From contig NZ_JXYA01000054.1 in NCBI RefSeq assembly GCF_000967655.1, positions 1-64,000 of the forward strand: a stretch of 64,000 nucleotides of DNA, given 5' to 3'. This DNA is from Pseudoalteromonas rubra. Lineage in GTDB: Bacteria > Pseudomonadota > Gammaproteobacteria > Enterobacterales > Alteromonadaceae. How positions within the stretch are numbered: position 1 is the first letter of the stretch; every line of letters begins with the position of its first letter. Under the pieces are notes generated by a model. It was not told the origin of the DNA, did no database searches, and saw only the letters and a program-made list of their open reading frames with translations. Shown here one piece after another: positions 41,088-50,187 of this stretch. Made by a program: the position numbers and the translations under genes.

Positions 41088-42362
41088 TTAGTCATTGTCA
41101 CCTGCCGATGTTTTTGGAAGTTCCAGAGCCAGTTTTTGGATAAAGTCATTCTTAAGCTGATCGGTCACATCTTTGACCTTAGCATGGGTGTTTGTCACCC
41201 CGGCAGTGTCCTCTTCCAAGGCTTGCTGCAAGCTGCCATTGAGTGCCGCTGTCGCAGCTTTAGCATCAGCAATCCCCTGCAACATGATTTCTTTGGTCTG
41301 GCTGGCATCCTGTTCATCAAGGAAATCATCAAATCCGGTAGTGTCTTCACTGTCTGTGCCCTGGCCCAGGAAAATTTGCTCAAAGGCAGCAATGTTAGCC
41401 TGAATATTCTCTAAAGAGTGTTTGGCAAACTGTGATTCGACCGCCTGCGGACACACCTCAGTACCGCATTGGTTCGCAAACAAGCCCAGTGGCGTTGCCA
41501 GTTTGTAATCTTTCAGCTCTTCCGTCATATAGAATAAGGCATCGGAGATCAGGTTAACGGCCTCGGTGACCGTGCTAAATTCACTGCCTGCCTCACCGGC
41601 ATTTTTAAGCTTAGCCGCATAGCCTTGGTCGCCCGCCCATTCGAACATCAAGCGTTCGGAGGTTTCTTTCAGATCAGTCGACACCGCAACCGCATACTGA
41701 CAACGCATTGTGCGTCGTTGCTGCTCATCAAGCGTATTCCACTGTGCCAGGATGTCGCCACTGGCGGCAGCTGAACAGCTATGGTTTAAATCATTGTTGA
41801 ACAACAGGTACTCAAGGGCATCTAAACCACGACGTTTATCGCTGCGTTTGCTGATGTCGTAAGGCACGCCATTGATGTCACCCTGTGCAAAGTAAGCCAC
41901 ATCCTGATCGACATTACAGTAGTTGGTATCCGGCCAGGAATAGATATCTTTACGCAGTGCTTTGTCATCGGCCAGTAATGGACCGACTATCATCAGCTCA
42001 GCATGTTGCCAGCTCACCATCGCTTCTTTCCAGCCATTTTGCGCAGCAAGCTTGGCTTCATCTCGTGCCGCTTTGGCCGCTTCGTCTTGCAGGGTTGGAT
42101 CAAACGCACTTTCCAGGTCGCAATAGGCTTTCACTATCGCCGGCTGTGCGCTGGCTTTGTCTGCAAACTGCTGGAACGTGGGGGTAAACACATTGTCGGC
42201 CAGGTTAGCGACCAGCTTTTTCTGATCGAACGTCGTTGGCTCTACCACCGGCGTCCCCTGATTGTATCCCGGGCCCGCAGAGCTGGAGGTACTTTCGCCA
42301 CATCCGCTTAATGCCAAACCAATGGCCGTTGCCAGTAAAATAGGTCTGGGGTGTATTCTCAT
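41088..42362 (-). CDS. Imelysin family lipoprotein (M75, IrpA/ICMP-like)
   Basis: The 424-aa lipoprotein (lipobox LSGC, Cys21) has two helical-bundle repeats typical of imelysin. The family GxHxxE motif appears as GLDALE in RRGLDALEYLLFNN, with Asp in place of His. Imelysins are thought to bind iron or haem in the periplasm; proteolysis is doubted. I start at the ATG 42362 (MRIHPRPILLATAIG) with TGAGG 7 bases upstream. It is the middle gene of DUF4856-imelysin-TonB receptor. Confidence 0.9.
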   Translation of the reverse strand: MRIHPRPILLATAIGLALSGCGESTSSSAGPGYNQGTPVVEPTTFDQKKLVANLADNVFTPTFQQFADKASAQPAIVKAYCDLESAFDPTLQDEAAKAARDEAKLAAQNGWKEAMVSWQHAELMIVGPLLADDKALRKDIYSWPDTNYCNVDQDVAYFAQGDINGVPYDISKRSDKRRGLDALEYLLFNNDLNHSCSAAASGDILAQWNTLDEQQRRTMRCQYAVAVSTDLKETSERLMFEWAGDQGYAAKLKNAGEAGSEFSTVTEAVNLISDALFYMTEELKDYKLATPLGLFANQCGTEVCPQAVESQFAKHSLENIQANIAAFEQIFLGQGTDSEDTTGFDDFLDEQDASQTKEIMLQGIADAKAATAALNGSLQQALEEDTAGVTNTHAKVKDVTDQLKNDFIQKLALELPKTSAGDND

Positions 42363-42392
42363 TATTTGCCTCAAATGAATAGTCTAGATACG

Positions 42393-42422
42393 CAAAAGGC
42401 TAGCAAACATTGCTAACCTTTT
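42393..42422 (-). terminator. Intercistronic hairpin between DUF4856 and imelysin genes
   Basis: AAAAGG-C-TAGCAA pairs with TTGCTA-A-CCTTTT with one mismatch and an ACA loop, then TTGCG on the minus strand. It lies between the stop of one gene and start of the next, so it may be a partial terminator or an RNA processing and stabilising element setting different expression levels. Confidence 0.5.
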
Positions 42423-42446
42423 GACAGTTCGGTGAATCGTTATAAC

Positions 42447-44276
42447 TTACCAGTTAGCAACATTCTCTGCATCAAATTCGTAGACAAGCTCGAGAATCTC
42501 ACGTGCTTGATCCAGAGACTGCTTGTAATCTGTGATGCCGTCGGCATCAATTACAGGCTTATTGCCCATTAGCGTATGAAGTCTTGCAAACTCTCCCTCA
42601 TGCTCTGACGCGTAGAAAGGTGAATTCGGGTTAAACTGGAAGTTAAGTGCAAAGCCTTTCATTTCCGACCAGTTTTTAGCTAGATCATTAAATACAGCAC
42701 GCATTTTTTCTTTGTCAAGCTGTTCTGCCTTTAATTCTACTAACAAGTCGTCTAACGCTGTCTTAGTATCATTGATATAGTGAACAACCGTCGCAGCAAT
42801 GGCTTTTTCCCACGCAAGCAGCGCTTTGTTGGCGTGAACTTCCAGCGCTTGCACGTCCAAAGCTCCCTCAGTTGAGTTGATCAACTGACGGCCATTGTAG
42901 AATGCTTCAAATGCTTCTTTGGTTAAGTCGGTCGGGTTGGTATTACCTGCCGTACCCAGATCACGCTTGGCAGCATTGGTTGAATTGCCGAAATTATATT
43001 CGGAGTTAAAGTCAATTTTACCATCGGCATTGGCATCATTGTACCCTGCACTAAAACCGTCGCGGCCACCTTTGCCGGCAATTTCGATATCTTCGTAACT
43101 CATATAGTTACGTGCCGCACCGAAATAACCAAATCCTTCATCCCATTGATGCTCCAGGTTTGTGTAAGGTTTTACGCTCCCATCTTTCTCAACTGGTTTT
43201 GTATTGTCAGCCAAAAGCCCTTTGTCTGCGTCCAGATAGTCATCTGCTGCCTGAGAAAAAGCAACCGCGCCATACAAAAACTTCTGGATCAACTGGCTTA
43301 GATCAACGCCGTCAGACGTGACATAAATTGTCTCAATTTCAACACCTCTGGGACCGATCGCCTGCTCAAATGCACGCTCAGCAAGTTGCTCGAATAACTG
43401 CTGAACAACCAGGTCAGGAATAGGTGTTTTTTCTGCATCATTCTGAGTCGTATCTACCGGCCAGCCAACAAAATCACCTTCGTCTGTCCATCCTTTTTTA
43501 TCCTGACCACCGGGGTCATTCCCTGCAACTTTACCTTGCAGGTTTTTGTGAGAAGACGAAATGTCAATCAGTGAATTTTGAGCAGCAGCAGGCTCAGCTC
43601 CGATAGTCAAAGGGCGGTTTTCCCAAATACTTTCGTAATCATCTTCAGAAACTGAATAAAACTTATTGAGCTCAGTTATAAGAGTGGCTTCAGTTGCGTT
43701 CGCATCTTTTGCACTATTCACAAACTCGTCGCTCTTAATATAGTTAAATAGCTCTTTGATCAACACATGGCGTGCGATCTGACCTGAGTAAGCAACGCTT
43801 GACTTGCCTTCCTCAAAACGGCTAATGAAGTCGTAGTCCATTTCATCTTCAACATTGAGAGTGAATGAAAGCGTTACAGGATCATTCTGGCCGTCTTCTA
43901 CTGACACAGTCATCGTCACTTGCGGCTCAAGCTCGTAGTTGAGGTACTGTCCAGCTTTAAGCGCCAGAATGCCACCCTCTTTGATTTCAAATCGATCATC
44001 CGATGGTGCTGAAAACTCGTGAGTTGTATCATCACTGTCTGTGGCGACTAGCTTACCAATCTCCACCGCAACCATGTTTTCTTTAACCGTTGTTACCTTT
44101 TCACCATTCGAATTTTGCGGTTCAACACTTGTTGGTTTTGCATTTGTTGTTTGGTCAGGGGTTTGACCGTTGTTGTTATTATTGTTGTTGTCATTTGAGC
44201 TTGAACCGCCACAGGCAGTCAGACCTAAAGTGGCAACTAAAATAGAAGTAGCTAGCAGAGATTTTTTGAAAATCAT
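42447..44276 (-). CDS. DUF4856 domain lipoprotein
   Basis: The 609-aa lipoprotein has lipobox LTAC (Cys22), a low-complexity Asn/Gly linker (about 28-37), a short cadherin-like beta domain (about 50-150; VATDSDDTTHEF, LNVEDEMDYDF) and the DUF4856 region (about 150-609; FEEGKSSVAYSGQIARHV, WDEGFGYFGAARNY, ADGKIDFNSEYNFG). The imelysin-like C-terminal character (long helices, ELVYEFDAENVANW) and its place upstream of an imelysin gene suggest a metal-binding surface protein. AAGGA is 7 bases from the ATG, with a good promoter and possible Fur box ahead. Confidence 0.88.
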   Translation of the reverse strand: MIFKKSLLATSILVATLGLTACGGSSSNDNNNNNNNGQTPDQTTNAKPTSVEPQNSNGEKVTTVKENMVAVEIGKLVATDSDDTTHEFSAPSDDRFEIKEGGILALKAGQYLNYELEPQVTMTVSVEDGQNDPVTLSFTLNVEDEMDYDFISRFEEGKSSVAYSGQIARHVLIKELFNYIKSDEFVNSAKDANATEATLITELNKFYSVSEDDYESIWENRPLTIGAEPAAAQNSLIDISSSHKNLQGKVAGNDPGGQDKKGWTDEGDFVGWPVDTTQNDAEKTPIPDLVVQQLFEQLAERAFEQAIGPRGVEIETIYVTSDGVDLSQLIQKFLYGAVAFSQAADDYLDADKGLLADNTKPVEKDGSVKPYTNLEHQWDEGFGYFGAARNYMSYEDIEIAGKGGRDGFSAGYNDANADGKIDFNSEYNFGNSTNAAKRDLGTAGNTNPTDLTKEAFEAFYNGRQLINSTEGALDVQALEVHANKALLAWEKAIAATVVHYINDTKTALDDLLVELKAEQLDKEKMRAVFNDLAKNWSEMKGFALNFQFNPNSPFYASEHEGEFARLHTLMGNKPVIDADGITDYKQSLDQAREILELVYEFDAENVANW

Positions 44277-44298
44277 TGAGCATTCCTTAATAAAGCAA

Positions 44299-44313
44299 TG
44301 TTAAAAATTATTC
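44299..44313. promoter_or_regulatory. Possible Fur box upstream of the DUF4856-imelysin-TonB operon
   Basis: TGTTAAA-A-ATTATTC fits the Fur 7-1-7 pattern TGATAAT-N-ATTATCA at 10 of 14 positions. It lies just downstream of the -10 element, where a repressor would block transcription. Weak match in AT-rich DNA. Confidence 0.35.
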
Positions 44314-44325
44314 TTAGTCGCGTTA

Positions 44326-44353
44326 AGTATACACCGCTTTAAATAGCAATCAA
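44326..44353 (-). promoter_or_regulatory. sigma-70 promoter of the DUF4856-imelysin-TonB operon
   Basis: The minus strand reads TTGATT (44348-44353), 16 bases, TATACT (44326-44331). The start would be near 44319, about 43 bases before the DUF4856 ATG. Confidence 0.65.
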
Positions 44354-44542
44354 TTCTATTTACGTTGTCAAATGCACGATTTAGATCAAGGAATACGCAG
44401 AAATATCCGCTTTGTGATACGCCAGAATATAGCTTACAGGAGGGAACAATTCACATAACTAAATGATATAAATGAATTATATTGTATTTCAAAGGATGAG
44501 TATAAGCGGCCAGGAATAGACTATGTACAATCGAGAGCGAAT

Positions 44543-44569
44543 GGATAGTTCGAATAATTGGAACTATCC
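44543..44569. repeat. Perfect inverted repeat after the pseudo-receiver regulator gene
   Basis: GGATAGTTC (44543-44551) and GAACTATCC (44561-44569) are separated by 9 bases. No U run follows on the minus strand, so it is not a typical terminator. It could be an operator, perhaps for the adjacent winged-helix regulator, or a factor-dependent end of its transcript. Confidence 0.55.
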
Positions 44570-44597
44570 GTTGTGGAAATTTCGCCAATCTTTGGCT

Positions 44598-45308
44598 TTA
44601 CTCAGGGGTTAACCAGGCATCTTTTACAAACAGATAACCTTTGCGCCAAACCGTTTTAATTTTTTCTGCGCCCACTGCCGTATCTCCAAGCTTTCTGCGC
44701 AGGCACGAAACACGCACATCCACGGTGCGGCTATTGGCCTGATAATGCTGTCCGACGACCTTTTTGTAGATTTCTTCACGACTGACGACCTCAGGCGCAC
44801 GCGAAGCCAGCAACCACAACAACTCAAACTCATGGCTGGTTAAACTAACCGGTTGCTGTGCCAGTGACACGCTGCGCTCGTTCAGATTCAAATATAGCTG
44901 ACCAAAGTGCAGTTCGGTTGGGCTGTCAGACCTGACCGTCAAAAGCGATGGACGCTTGCGCACTAAAGCATCAAGCCGGGCTCGCCATAATCGGGGTTTG
45001 GCCATGCTCGGAATAACATCATCGGCGCCCAGCTCCAGCATGAGACTTTGCAGGTCTTCATTGTCCTCGTCCAGAGAAACCATCAAAGGCGCGTCGAAGC
45101 AGTTTTTGAGTGTGTTGATGGTGTCGTACTGAGCACTGGTTGCCAGTGCCTGACCAATGATTATGCTATCTACCTGCTGAACCGGATACCCTTTACTGGT
45201 TGCCTCATGAATATTGATAAAGCGCATGGTAAAGCCATGCTGTTGCAGTGCCTCAAAAGGTGCGATGCTGTGTCCTTTTTCATCTTGTGCGATTAATACC
45301 GTTGACAC
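44598..45308 (-). CDS. OmpR/PhoB-type regulator with degenerate receiver domain
   Basis: The 236-aa protein has a C-terminal winged-helix domain (about 130-232) that is normal for the family (LTSHEFELLWLLASRAPEVV, then VDVRVSCLRRKLGD and TVWRKGYLF). The N-terminal receiver is degenerate: the acidic pair survives (Asp9, Glu10), but the phospho-acceptor position in VDSIIIGQAL is Gly52, and the Lys of the usual TKPF motif is not evident. No histidine kinase is adjacent. It probably acts without phosphorylation or through a different signal. It lies upstream of and parallel to the DUF4856-imelysin-TonB genes. Confidence 0.85.
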   Translation of the reverse strand: MSTVLIAQDEKGHSIAPFEALQQHGFTMRFINIHEATSKGYPVQQVDSIIIGQALATSAQYDTINTLKNCFDAPLMVSLDEDNEDLQSLMLELGADDVIPSMAKPRLWRARLDALVRKRPSLLTVRSDSPTELHFGQLYLNLNERSVSLAQQPVSLTSHEFELLWLLASRAPEVVSREEIYKKVVGQHYQANSRTVDVRVSCLRRKLGDTAVGAEKIKTVWRKGYLFVKDAWLTPE

Positions 45309-45369
45309 GAAAAAGCCTCGTTCGAACTATTTATGCGGCTAGTCTAGTGGACTTAGCTGAACAAACGCT

Positions 45370-46260
45370 TTACGCAGCAAACAAACGCGCGGCTACCCGA
45401 AATAAAGCACTGACCACCGGGTCTTGCAGGCGCTTTTTCTTACATACCAGACCAATTTCTATTTCTTCACTTTGCAATCCCAGTGTCTGTACCTGATTTC
45501 TAAAAGGGCTTTGCTCTAACACCACTTCAGGGACATAGGCAACACCAAAACCCAAACTGGTCAGCGCCACCATGGCTTCATGACCCGACACATGCGCATA
45601 GATTTTAGGTTGCAGCGCTTTTTTCTTGAAAAATACATCCAGACGCTCTTTCAGAACACCATGTTCTGGCACAATAAAAGGCACCTGGTGCCAGGGCAGC
45701 TCACCACGATGCTGCGCCAGTAAGTCACTCAACGGGCATTTCATCGTCGGGGCTATAAACAGCAGCCTTGAGCGGCCAATACTGAGATACTCCAGACCCT
45801 GTGGCAGGTTGCGAGGTCGAACGGCCACCGCCACATCAACCACTTCTCCTTGCACCTGGGCAATAGAGTTGGCGGGATCGCCGGTCAATAGATTCAGCTC
45901 AACCTGTGGAAAATCCTGCCGGTAACGTGCAAACAGGTCATAAATAAAGCTATAGGAAGCCGTGACAGAGCAAAACAGGCTCAGCTCGCCGCTCAATGGC
46001 TTGTCTTCATCCAGGCACTCGCTTTTAAATTGACGCCAGCTTGCCAGAGTCGCCTGCGCATACTGAATAAACGCCTGGCCTTGTGGTGTCAGAGCGACAC
46101 TGCGATTATCACGGATAAATAGCGGCGCCCCGACCTCTTCTTCCAGCTGCTTGATCTGACGGCTTAGCGTTGGCGGGCTGATGTAGCAGCGCTCACTGGC
46201 GCGAGAAAAATGCAGCGTGTCTGCGAGCGCCAGAAAGTACTTGAGTTGTTTGTGGTCCAT
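45370..46260 (-). CDS. ilvY: IlvY, LysR-type activator of ilvC
   Basis: The 296-aa LysR regulator has a helix-turn-helix (MDHKQLKYFLALADTLHFSR, TLSRQIKQLEEEVG) and an effector-binding domain. It diverges from ilvC with 127 bases between them, the arrangement in E. coli, where IlvY senses acetolactate/acetohydroxybutyrate and activates ilvC. A perfect inverted repeat (46278-46298) between the genes is a likely operator. Confidence 0.93.
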   Translation of the reverse strand: MDHKQLKYFLALADTLHFSRASERCYISPPTLSRQIKQLEEEVGAPLFIRDNRSVALTPQGQAFIQYAQATLASWRQFKSECLDEDKPLSGELSLFCSVTASYSFIYDLFARYRQDFPQVELNLLTGDPANSIAQVQGEVVDVAVAVRPRNLPQGLEYLSIGRSRLLFIAPTMKCPLSDLLAQHRGELPWHQVPFIVPEHGVLKERLDVFFKKKALQPKIYAHVSGHEAMVALTSLGFGVAYVPEVVLEQSPFRNQVQTLGLQSEEIEIGLVCKKKRLQDPVVSALFRVAARLFAA

Positions 46261-46277
46261 CTTATTAGTTACTCAGC

Positions 46278-46298
46278 GTATTTCATAATGTGAAATAC
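46278..46298. promoter_or_regulatory. Probable IlvY operator
   Basis: GTATTTCA (46278-46285), TAATG, TGAAATAC (46291-46298): a perfect palindrome with 8-base arms in the ilvY-ilvC divergent region. LysR regulators bind such interrupted dyads, and this one lies close to the ilvY start, fitting autoregulation plus ilvC activation. Confidence 0.7.
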
Positions 46299-46387
46299 AA
46301 TAGTTTAAATATATCATTTTACGCAACTTAAACTTATCACTAGTCTAGAACCTATCTCTTATTAAGACCAATCAGACAGGATAAATC

Positions 46388-47860
46388 ATGGCGAACTATT
46401 TCAACTCATTGCCGCTGCGCGAGCAACTGGCCCAGCTGGCCCAGTGTCACTTCATGGACCCTAAAGAATTTGCGGACGGTGTTAACGTCCTGCTTGGCAA
46501 AAAGCTGGTGATCATAGGTTGTGGCGCTCAGGGTCTGAACCAGGGTCTGAACTTACGTGATTCTGGCCTGGATGTGAGCTATGCGCTGCGTCAGTCTGCC
46601 ATTGATGAAAAGCGCCAATCATTTGTGAATGCCAGCGACAATGGCTTTGCAGTGGGCACCTACGAAACCCTGATCCCGCAGGCTGATCTGGTGCTAAACC
46701 TGACCCCGGATAAACAGCACTCGGCGGTGGTTGAAGCAGTGATGCCGCTGATGAAACAAGGTGCGACACTGGCCTATTCACACGGTTTCAATATTGTCGA
46801 AGAAGGCATGCAGGTACGTGAGGACATCACCGTCATCATGGTTGCCCCTAAATGCCCGGGCACTGAGGTGCGTGAAGAGTACAAACGCGGTTTTGGCGTG
46901 CCAACCCTGATTGCGGTACACCCCGAAAATGATCCGCAAGGCCATGGTCTGGCGCAGGCAAAAGCCTATGCTGCGGGTACAGGTGGCCACCGTGCCGGGG
47001 TACTTCATTCTTCGTTCATCGCCGAAGTTAAATCTGACCTTATGGGTGAGCAGACCATTTTGTGCGGCATGTTACAAACCGGCTCACTGCTGTGCTTTGA
47101 TAAAATGGTCGAGCAAGGTATCGAGCCGGGTTATGCTTCCAAGCTGATCCAATATGGCTGGGAAGTGATCACCGAAGCGCTCAAACACGGTGGTATCACC
47201 AATATGATGGACCGCCTGTCTAACCCGGCAAAAATCAAGGCATTTGAATTGAGCGAAGAGCTCAAAACCATCATGCGCCCGCTCTACAACAAGCATATGG
47301 ATGACATCATCAGTGGCGAGTTTTCACAGGGCATGATGGCAGACTGGCATGAAGACGATGCCAAGCTGCTGAGCTGGCGCGGCGAAACCGCTGAAACCGC
47401 ATTTGAAAAACAGCCCAACTGCCAGCAAGAGATTGCCGAGCAAGAGTTTTTTGACAATGGCATTTTGATGGTTGCCATGGTCAAAGCCGGTGTGGAGCTG
47501 GCGTTCGAAACCATGACCGCTGCGGGCATCATCGAGGAATCCGCCTACTATGAGTCTTTGCATGAAACACCTTTGATTGCCAATACCATAGCACGTAAAA
47601 AGCTGTTTGAAATGAACCGCACCATTTCAGATACGGCAGAATATGGTTGCTACTTGTACAACCATGCCTGTTTACCATTACTTAAGCCATTTATGGAAAA
47701 AATCGGTACAGATGTCATTGGTAAAGGGTTGCCGGACAGCTCTAATGAAGTAGATAACCAGGCACTGATCAACGTCAATGCCGCTATTCGTAATCATCCG
47801 GTTGAAGTGGTTGGCAATACCCTGCGCGGCTATATGTCTGCCATGAAGAAAATCATCTAA
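46388..47860 (+). CDS. ilvC: Ketol-acid reductoisomerase (NADP+), class II
   Basis: Second step of valine and isoleucine synthesis: rearrangement and NADPH reduction of acetolactate or acetohydroxybutyrate. The 490-aa length marks the long class II form with a duplicated knotted domain, as in E. coli. Visible parts are NADPH-binding [37 protein letters not shown] and the Mg-binding [26 protein letters not shown] precedes the ATG. Controlled by the divergent IlvY. Confidence 0.98.
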   Translation: MANYFNSLPLREQLAQLAQCHFMDPKEFADGVNVLLGKKLVIIGCGAQGLNQGLNLRDSGLDVSYALRQSAIDEKRQSFVNASDNGFAVGTYETLIPQADLVLNLTPDKQHSAVVEAVMPLMKQGATLAYSHGFNIVEEGMQVREDITVIMVAPKCPGTEVREEYKRGFGVPTLIAVHPENDPQGHGLAQAKAYAAGTGGHRAGVLHSSFIAEVKSDLMGEQTILCGMLQTGSLLCFDKMVEQGIEPGYASKLIQYGWEVITEALKHGGITNMMDRLSNPAKIKAFELSEELKTIMRPLYNKHMDDIISGEFSQGMMADWHEDDAKLLSWRGETAETAFEKQPNCQQEIAEQEFFDNGILMVAMVKAGVELAFETMTAAGIIEESAYYESLHETPLIANTIARKKLFEMNRTISDTAEYGCYLYNHACLPLLKPFMEKIGTDVIGKGLPDSSNEVDNQALINVNAAIRNHPVEVVGNTLRGYMSAMKKII

Positions 47861-47945
47861 GCAATTGAAAATTAGTAGGATAGCCCAAGTTCTTACTCGC
47901 TATCCTCGCTCCTTTGCCTTTTTAGTTCGCTTGTTAGAAACCAAG

Positions 47946-47973
47946 GCCCACCTGCTATGCAGTGGGCTTTTTT
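47946..47973 (+). terminator. Intrinsic terminator of ilvC
   Basis: GCCCACCTGC-TAT-GCAGTGGGC with one bulged C, followed by six T. It is 85 bases after the ilvC stop. Confidence 0.88.
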
Positions 47974-48079
47974 ACTATTAAAAACATGACACTGTTATGA
48001 CAGTGACTTTATACCTATAGGTGTTAATTATTGACCATGCTAAAATTATGGCACACGGGATTTAGAAGTAGTGAGTTTA

Positions 48080-49987
48080 ATGCATAACACTGGTTTAACA
48101 ATTACACAACGAATTACTCTACTGGGCAGCCTAATCGCTGTTGTTGTCGCTTGTCTGATCGGCTTTATTTCAACCTATCAGGCTAAGTCTATGATCGAAA
48201 CCCGCATGCTGGGCTCTGAATTGCCCAGCAAGGTTGAGAGCATCAACAAATCGATTAGCCAGCAAATTGGCCAGTTAAAGAGTGCTGCAAAACAGCTTTC
48301 AAGCAACCAATTTCTGCTTGATGCGGTCAACAAAGGTCAGCTGGATGAGCAGGTATTGCTTAGCGAGCTGGCACGCGTGCAAAATCAGTACGCTCTGGTT
48401 ACCGCCTCCTGGGCAAACAGAGAGACACGACAATACTGGAACCAAAACGGGTTCCTGCGCGTGCTCAATCAACAACAGGATGGCTGGTTTTTCCAGTTCA
48501 CGCAAAGTCCTGAAGAATACTCAATCAGCATCTACCAGGAAGCACCTGGCGATGTGAAAATGTTCGTCAACCATCAACAAACAAACGGCATTGGTTTAGC
48601 GGGTCTGGCGAAAAGTATTGATGCTATGCAAACCATGCTGGCCAATATGACCATTGAGCAAAGCGGCTTTGTATTCGTCGTTGAAAAGGCACAAGGGGTT
48701 GTTCAACTTCACCCTGATGCAAATAAAGTAGCGAAAACAAAACTGCTTGATTTATATGGCACACAAGCGGCCAGCCAGCTGCGCAATAGCCGCGATTTCG
48801 TTGTGCTGGACCTTGAAGCCGACGGCACCCCTTCTTTGGTGGCCGCCAGTCCAATTGCAGGCACCGATCTGCTGGTCATTGCACAGGTTCCAAAGGCGGA
48901 AGTATTCGCCCAGGTTTCTGCTTTGCAATGGCAAATCGTGATCTGGTCATTGGCTGTCGTTGCGGTTGTGTGTATTGCCAGTATGATTATGGCGCGCAGC
49001 CTCAGCGCACCTTTGCTAAAAATGGCAGATGTGTTCCGCCAGCTGGGCAGTGGCGATGCAAAACTAAATTACCGGGTGCCCGATGCGGAGCAACCTGAGT
49101 TACAGGCGCTGGGTCAGGGCTTTAATCAGTTCATCGAAAAGATTGAAGCCGCTATTTGTAATGTTGCCAAAGAAAGTAGCGACATACGTATTGCCAGCGA
49201 GCATGTCTTTGCACAGGCGAAAAAGAACTCATCGTCACTGGATGAGCAGAAGTCTCAGACGCTCTCTGTGGCCGCAGCGATAAACCAGATGGCTGCGACG
49301 GTACAGGAAATTGCCGGCAGTGCTAATAATACCGCCAAGCTCACCGACGAGAGCCGCGAGCACACCAAACACAGCCACAGCTGTGTGCAGCAAAGCCAGT
49401 CAACGCTACATCAGCTGGCATTAGATATTCAGCAAATGGCCGATCAGGTTGCCACTTTGGCCAGTAAAACTCAGTCCATCGCCAGTATTTTAGATGTGAT
49501 CCGAGGGATTTCTGAACAAACCAATCTGCTGGCACTCAATGCTGCCATTGAATCAGCTCGCGCGGGTGAACATGGTCGCGGCTTTGCTGTGGTTGCCGAT
49601 GAAGTCAGAGCACTGGCAAGCAGGACTTCTCAGTCGACGGATGAAATTCAGGCGACCATTCAGGAGCTTACCGCAGCATCGGATTCCATTGTGACTCAGA
49701 TTGCACAATCATCCGATCAAGCGCAACAGAGTGTCACTAATATGCAAACGTCTGTGGAGCTGATGAACACCATCACAGAAACCGCCGATCAAATTAATGA
49801 TATGACGACCTTGATTGCCACAGCCACAGAACAGCAAAGTAACGTGGTGGCCGATGTAGGACGTAGCATTGAACAGATCAGTGTGATCAGTGACGCCGTT
49901 ATGAGTGAACAACTTGACACAGAGCAGGCCATTCAGCAGCTGGCTAATTCAGCCAAAGCGCTCGACAAACTGGTTGCCAGCTTCTAG
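48080..49987 (+). CDS. Methyl-accepting chemotaxis protein
   Basis: The 635-aa transmembrane chemoreceptor has TM1 (about 12-33), a roughly 250-residue periplasmic sensor (about 36-282), TM2 (about 284-306), HAMP (about 307-360) and a signalling domain. The domain tip, [18 protein letters not shown], and the following [17 protein letters not shown] are canonical. The sensor is probably of the Cache type, but the ligand cannot be inferred. I start at the ATG 48080; an in-frame GTG at 48071 is an alternative, with no strong ribosome site for either. No che genes are adjacent. Confidence 0.93.
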   Translation: MHNTGLTITQRITLLGSLIAVVVACLIGFISTYQAKSMIETRMLGSELPSKVESINKSISQQIGQLKSAAKQLSSNQFLLDAVNKGQLDEQVLLSELARVQNQYALVTASWANRETRQYWNQNGFLRVLNQQQDGWFFQFTQSPEEYSISIYQEAPGDVKMFVNHQQTNGIGLAGLAKSIDAMQTMLANMTIEQSGFVFVVEKAQGVVQLHPDANKVAKTKLLDLYGTQAASQLRNSRDFVVLDLEADGTPSLVAASPIAGTDLLVIAQVPKAEVFAQVSALQWQIVIWSLAVVAVVCIASMIMARSLSAPLLKMADVFRQLGSGDAKLNYRVPDAEQPELQALGQGFNQFIEKIEAAICNVAKESSDIRIASEHVFAQAKKNSSSLDEQKSQTLSVAAAINQMAATVQEIAGSANNTAKLTDESREHTKHSHSCVQQSQSTLHQLALDIQQMADQVATLASKTQSIASILDVIRGISEQTNLLALNAAIESARAGEHGRGFAVVADEVRALASRTSQSTDEIQATIQELTAASDSIVTQIAQSSDQAQQSVTNMQTSVELMNTITETADQINDMTTLIATATEQQSNVVADVGRSIEQISVISDAVMSEQLDTEQAIQQLANSAKALDKLVASF

Positions 49988-49995
49988 ATCACAAG

Positions 49996-50026
49996 AGCGG
50001 CCACTTGTATGTGGCCGCTTACTTTT
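49996..50026 (+). terminator. Intrinsic terminator of the chemoreceptor gene
   Basis: AGCGGCCAC-TTGTAT-GTGGCCGCT, a perfect 9-bp stem, followed by TACTTTT, 8 bases after the stop. Confidence 0.88.
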
Positions 50027-50187
50027 ATAAGTAAATCATACTTATACCTTGCTACTCCCACCTTGTTCATAAAACCCTCAGCCATCCCCGGCCCACCATT
50101 TACTGCAACGGATTGTAACAATTTTTGCTTCCTTAACTGGCCAAAATAGCTACACTGAAAGAAAGCTGTAAGATTTAGGAACGCCCT

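Larger units (their letters stand above)
44277..44597. other. 321-base region between the DUF4856 gene and the upstream regulator
   Basis: It holds, from the gene outward, a Fur-like box (44299-44313), a sigma-70 promoter (44326-44353) and a perfect inverted repeat (44543-44569). No ORF of note. Confidence 0.75.

Noticed and set aside
47986-48070. Possible c-di-GMP riboswitch ahead of the chemoreceptor gene
   Set aside because: Only a 5-bp hairpin (CACTG/CAGTG) is present; no GEMM-type conserved core.
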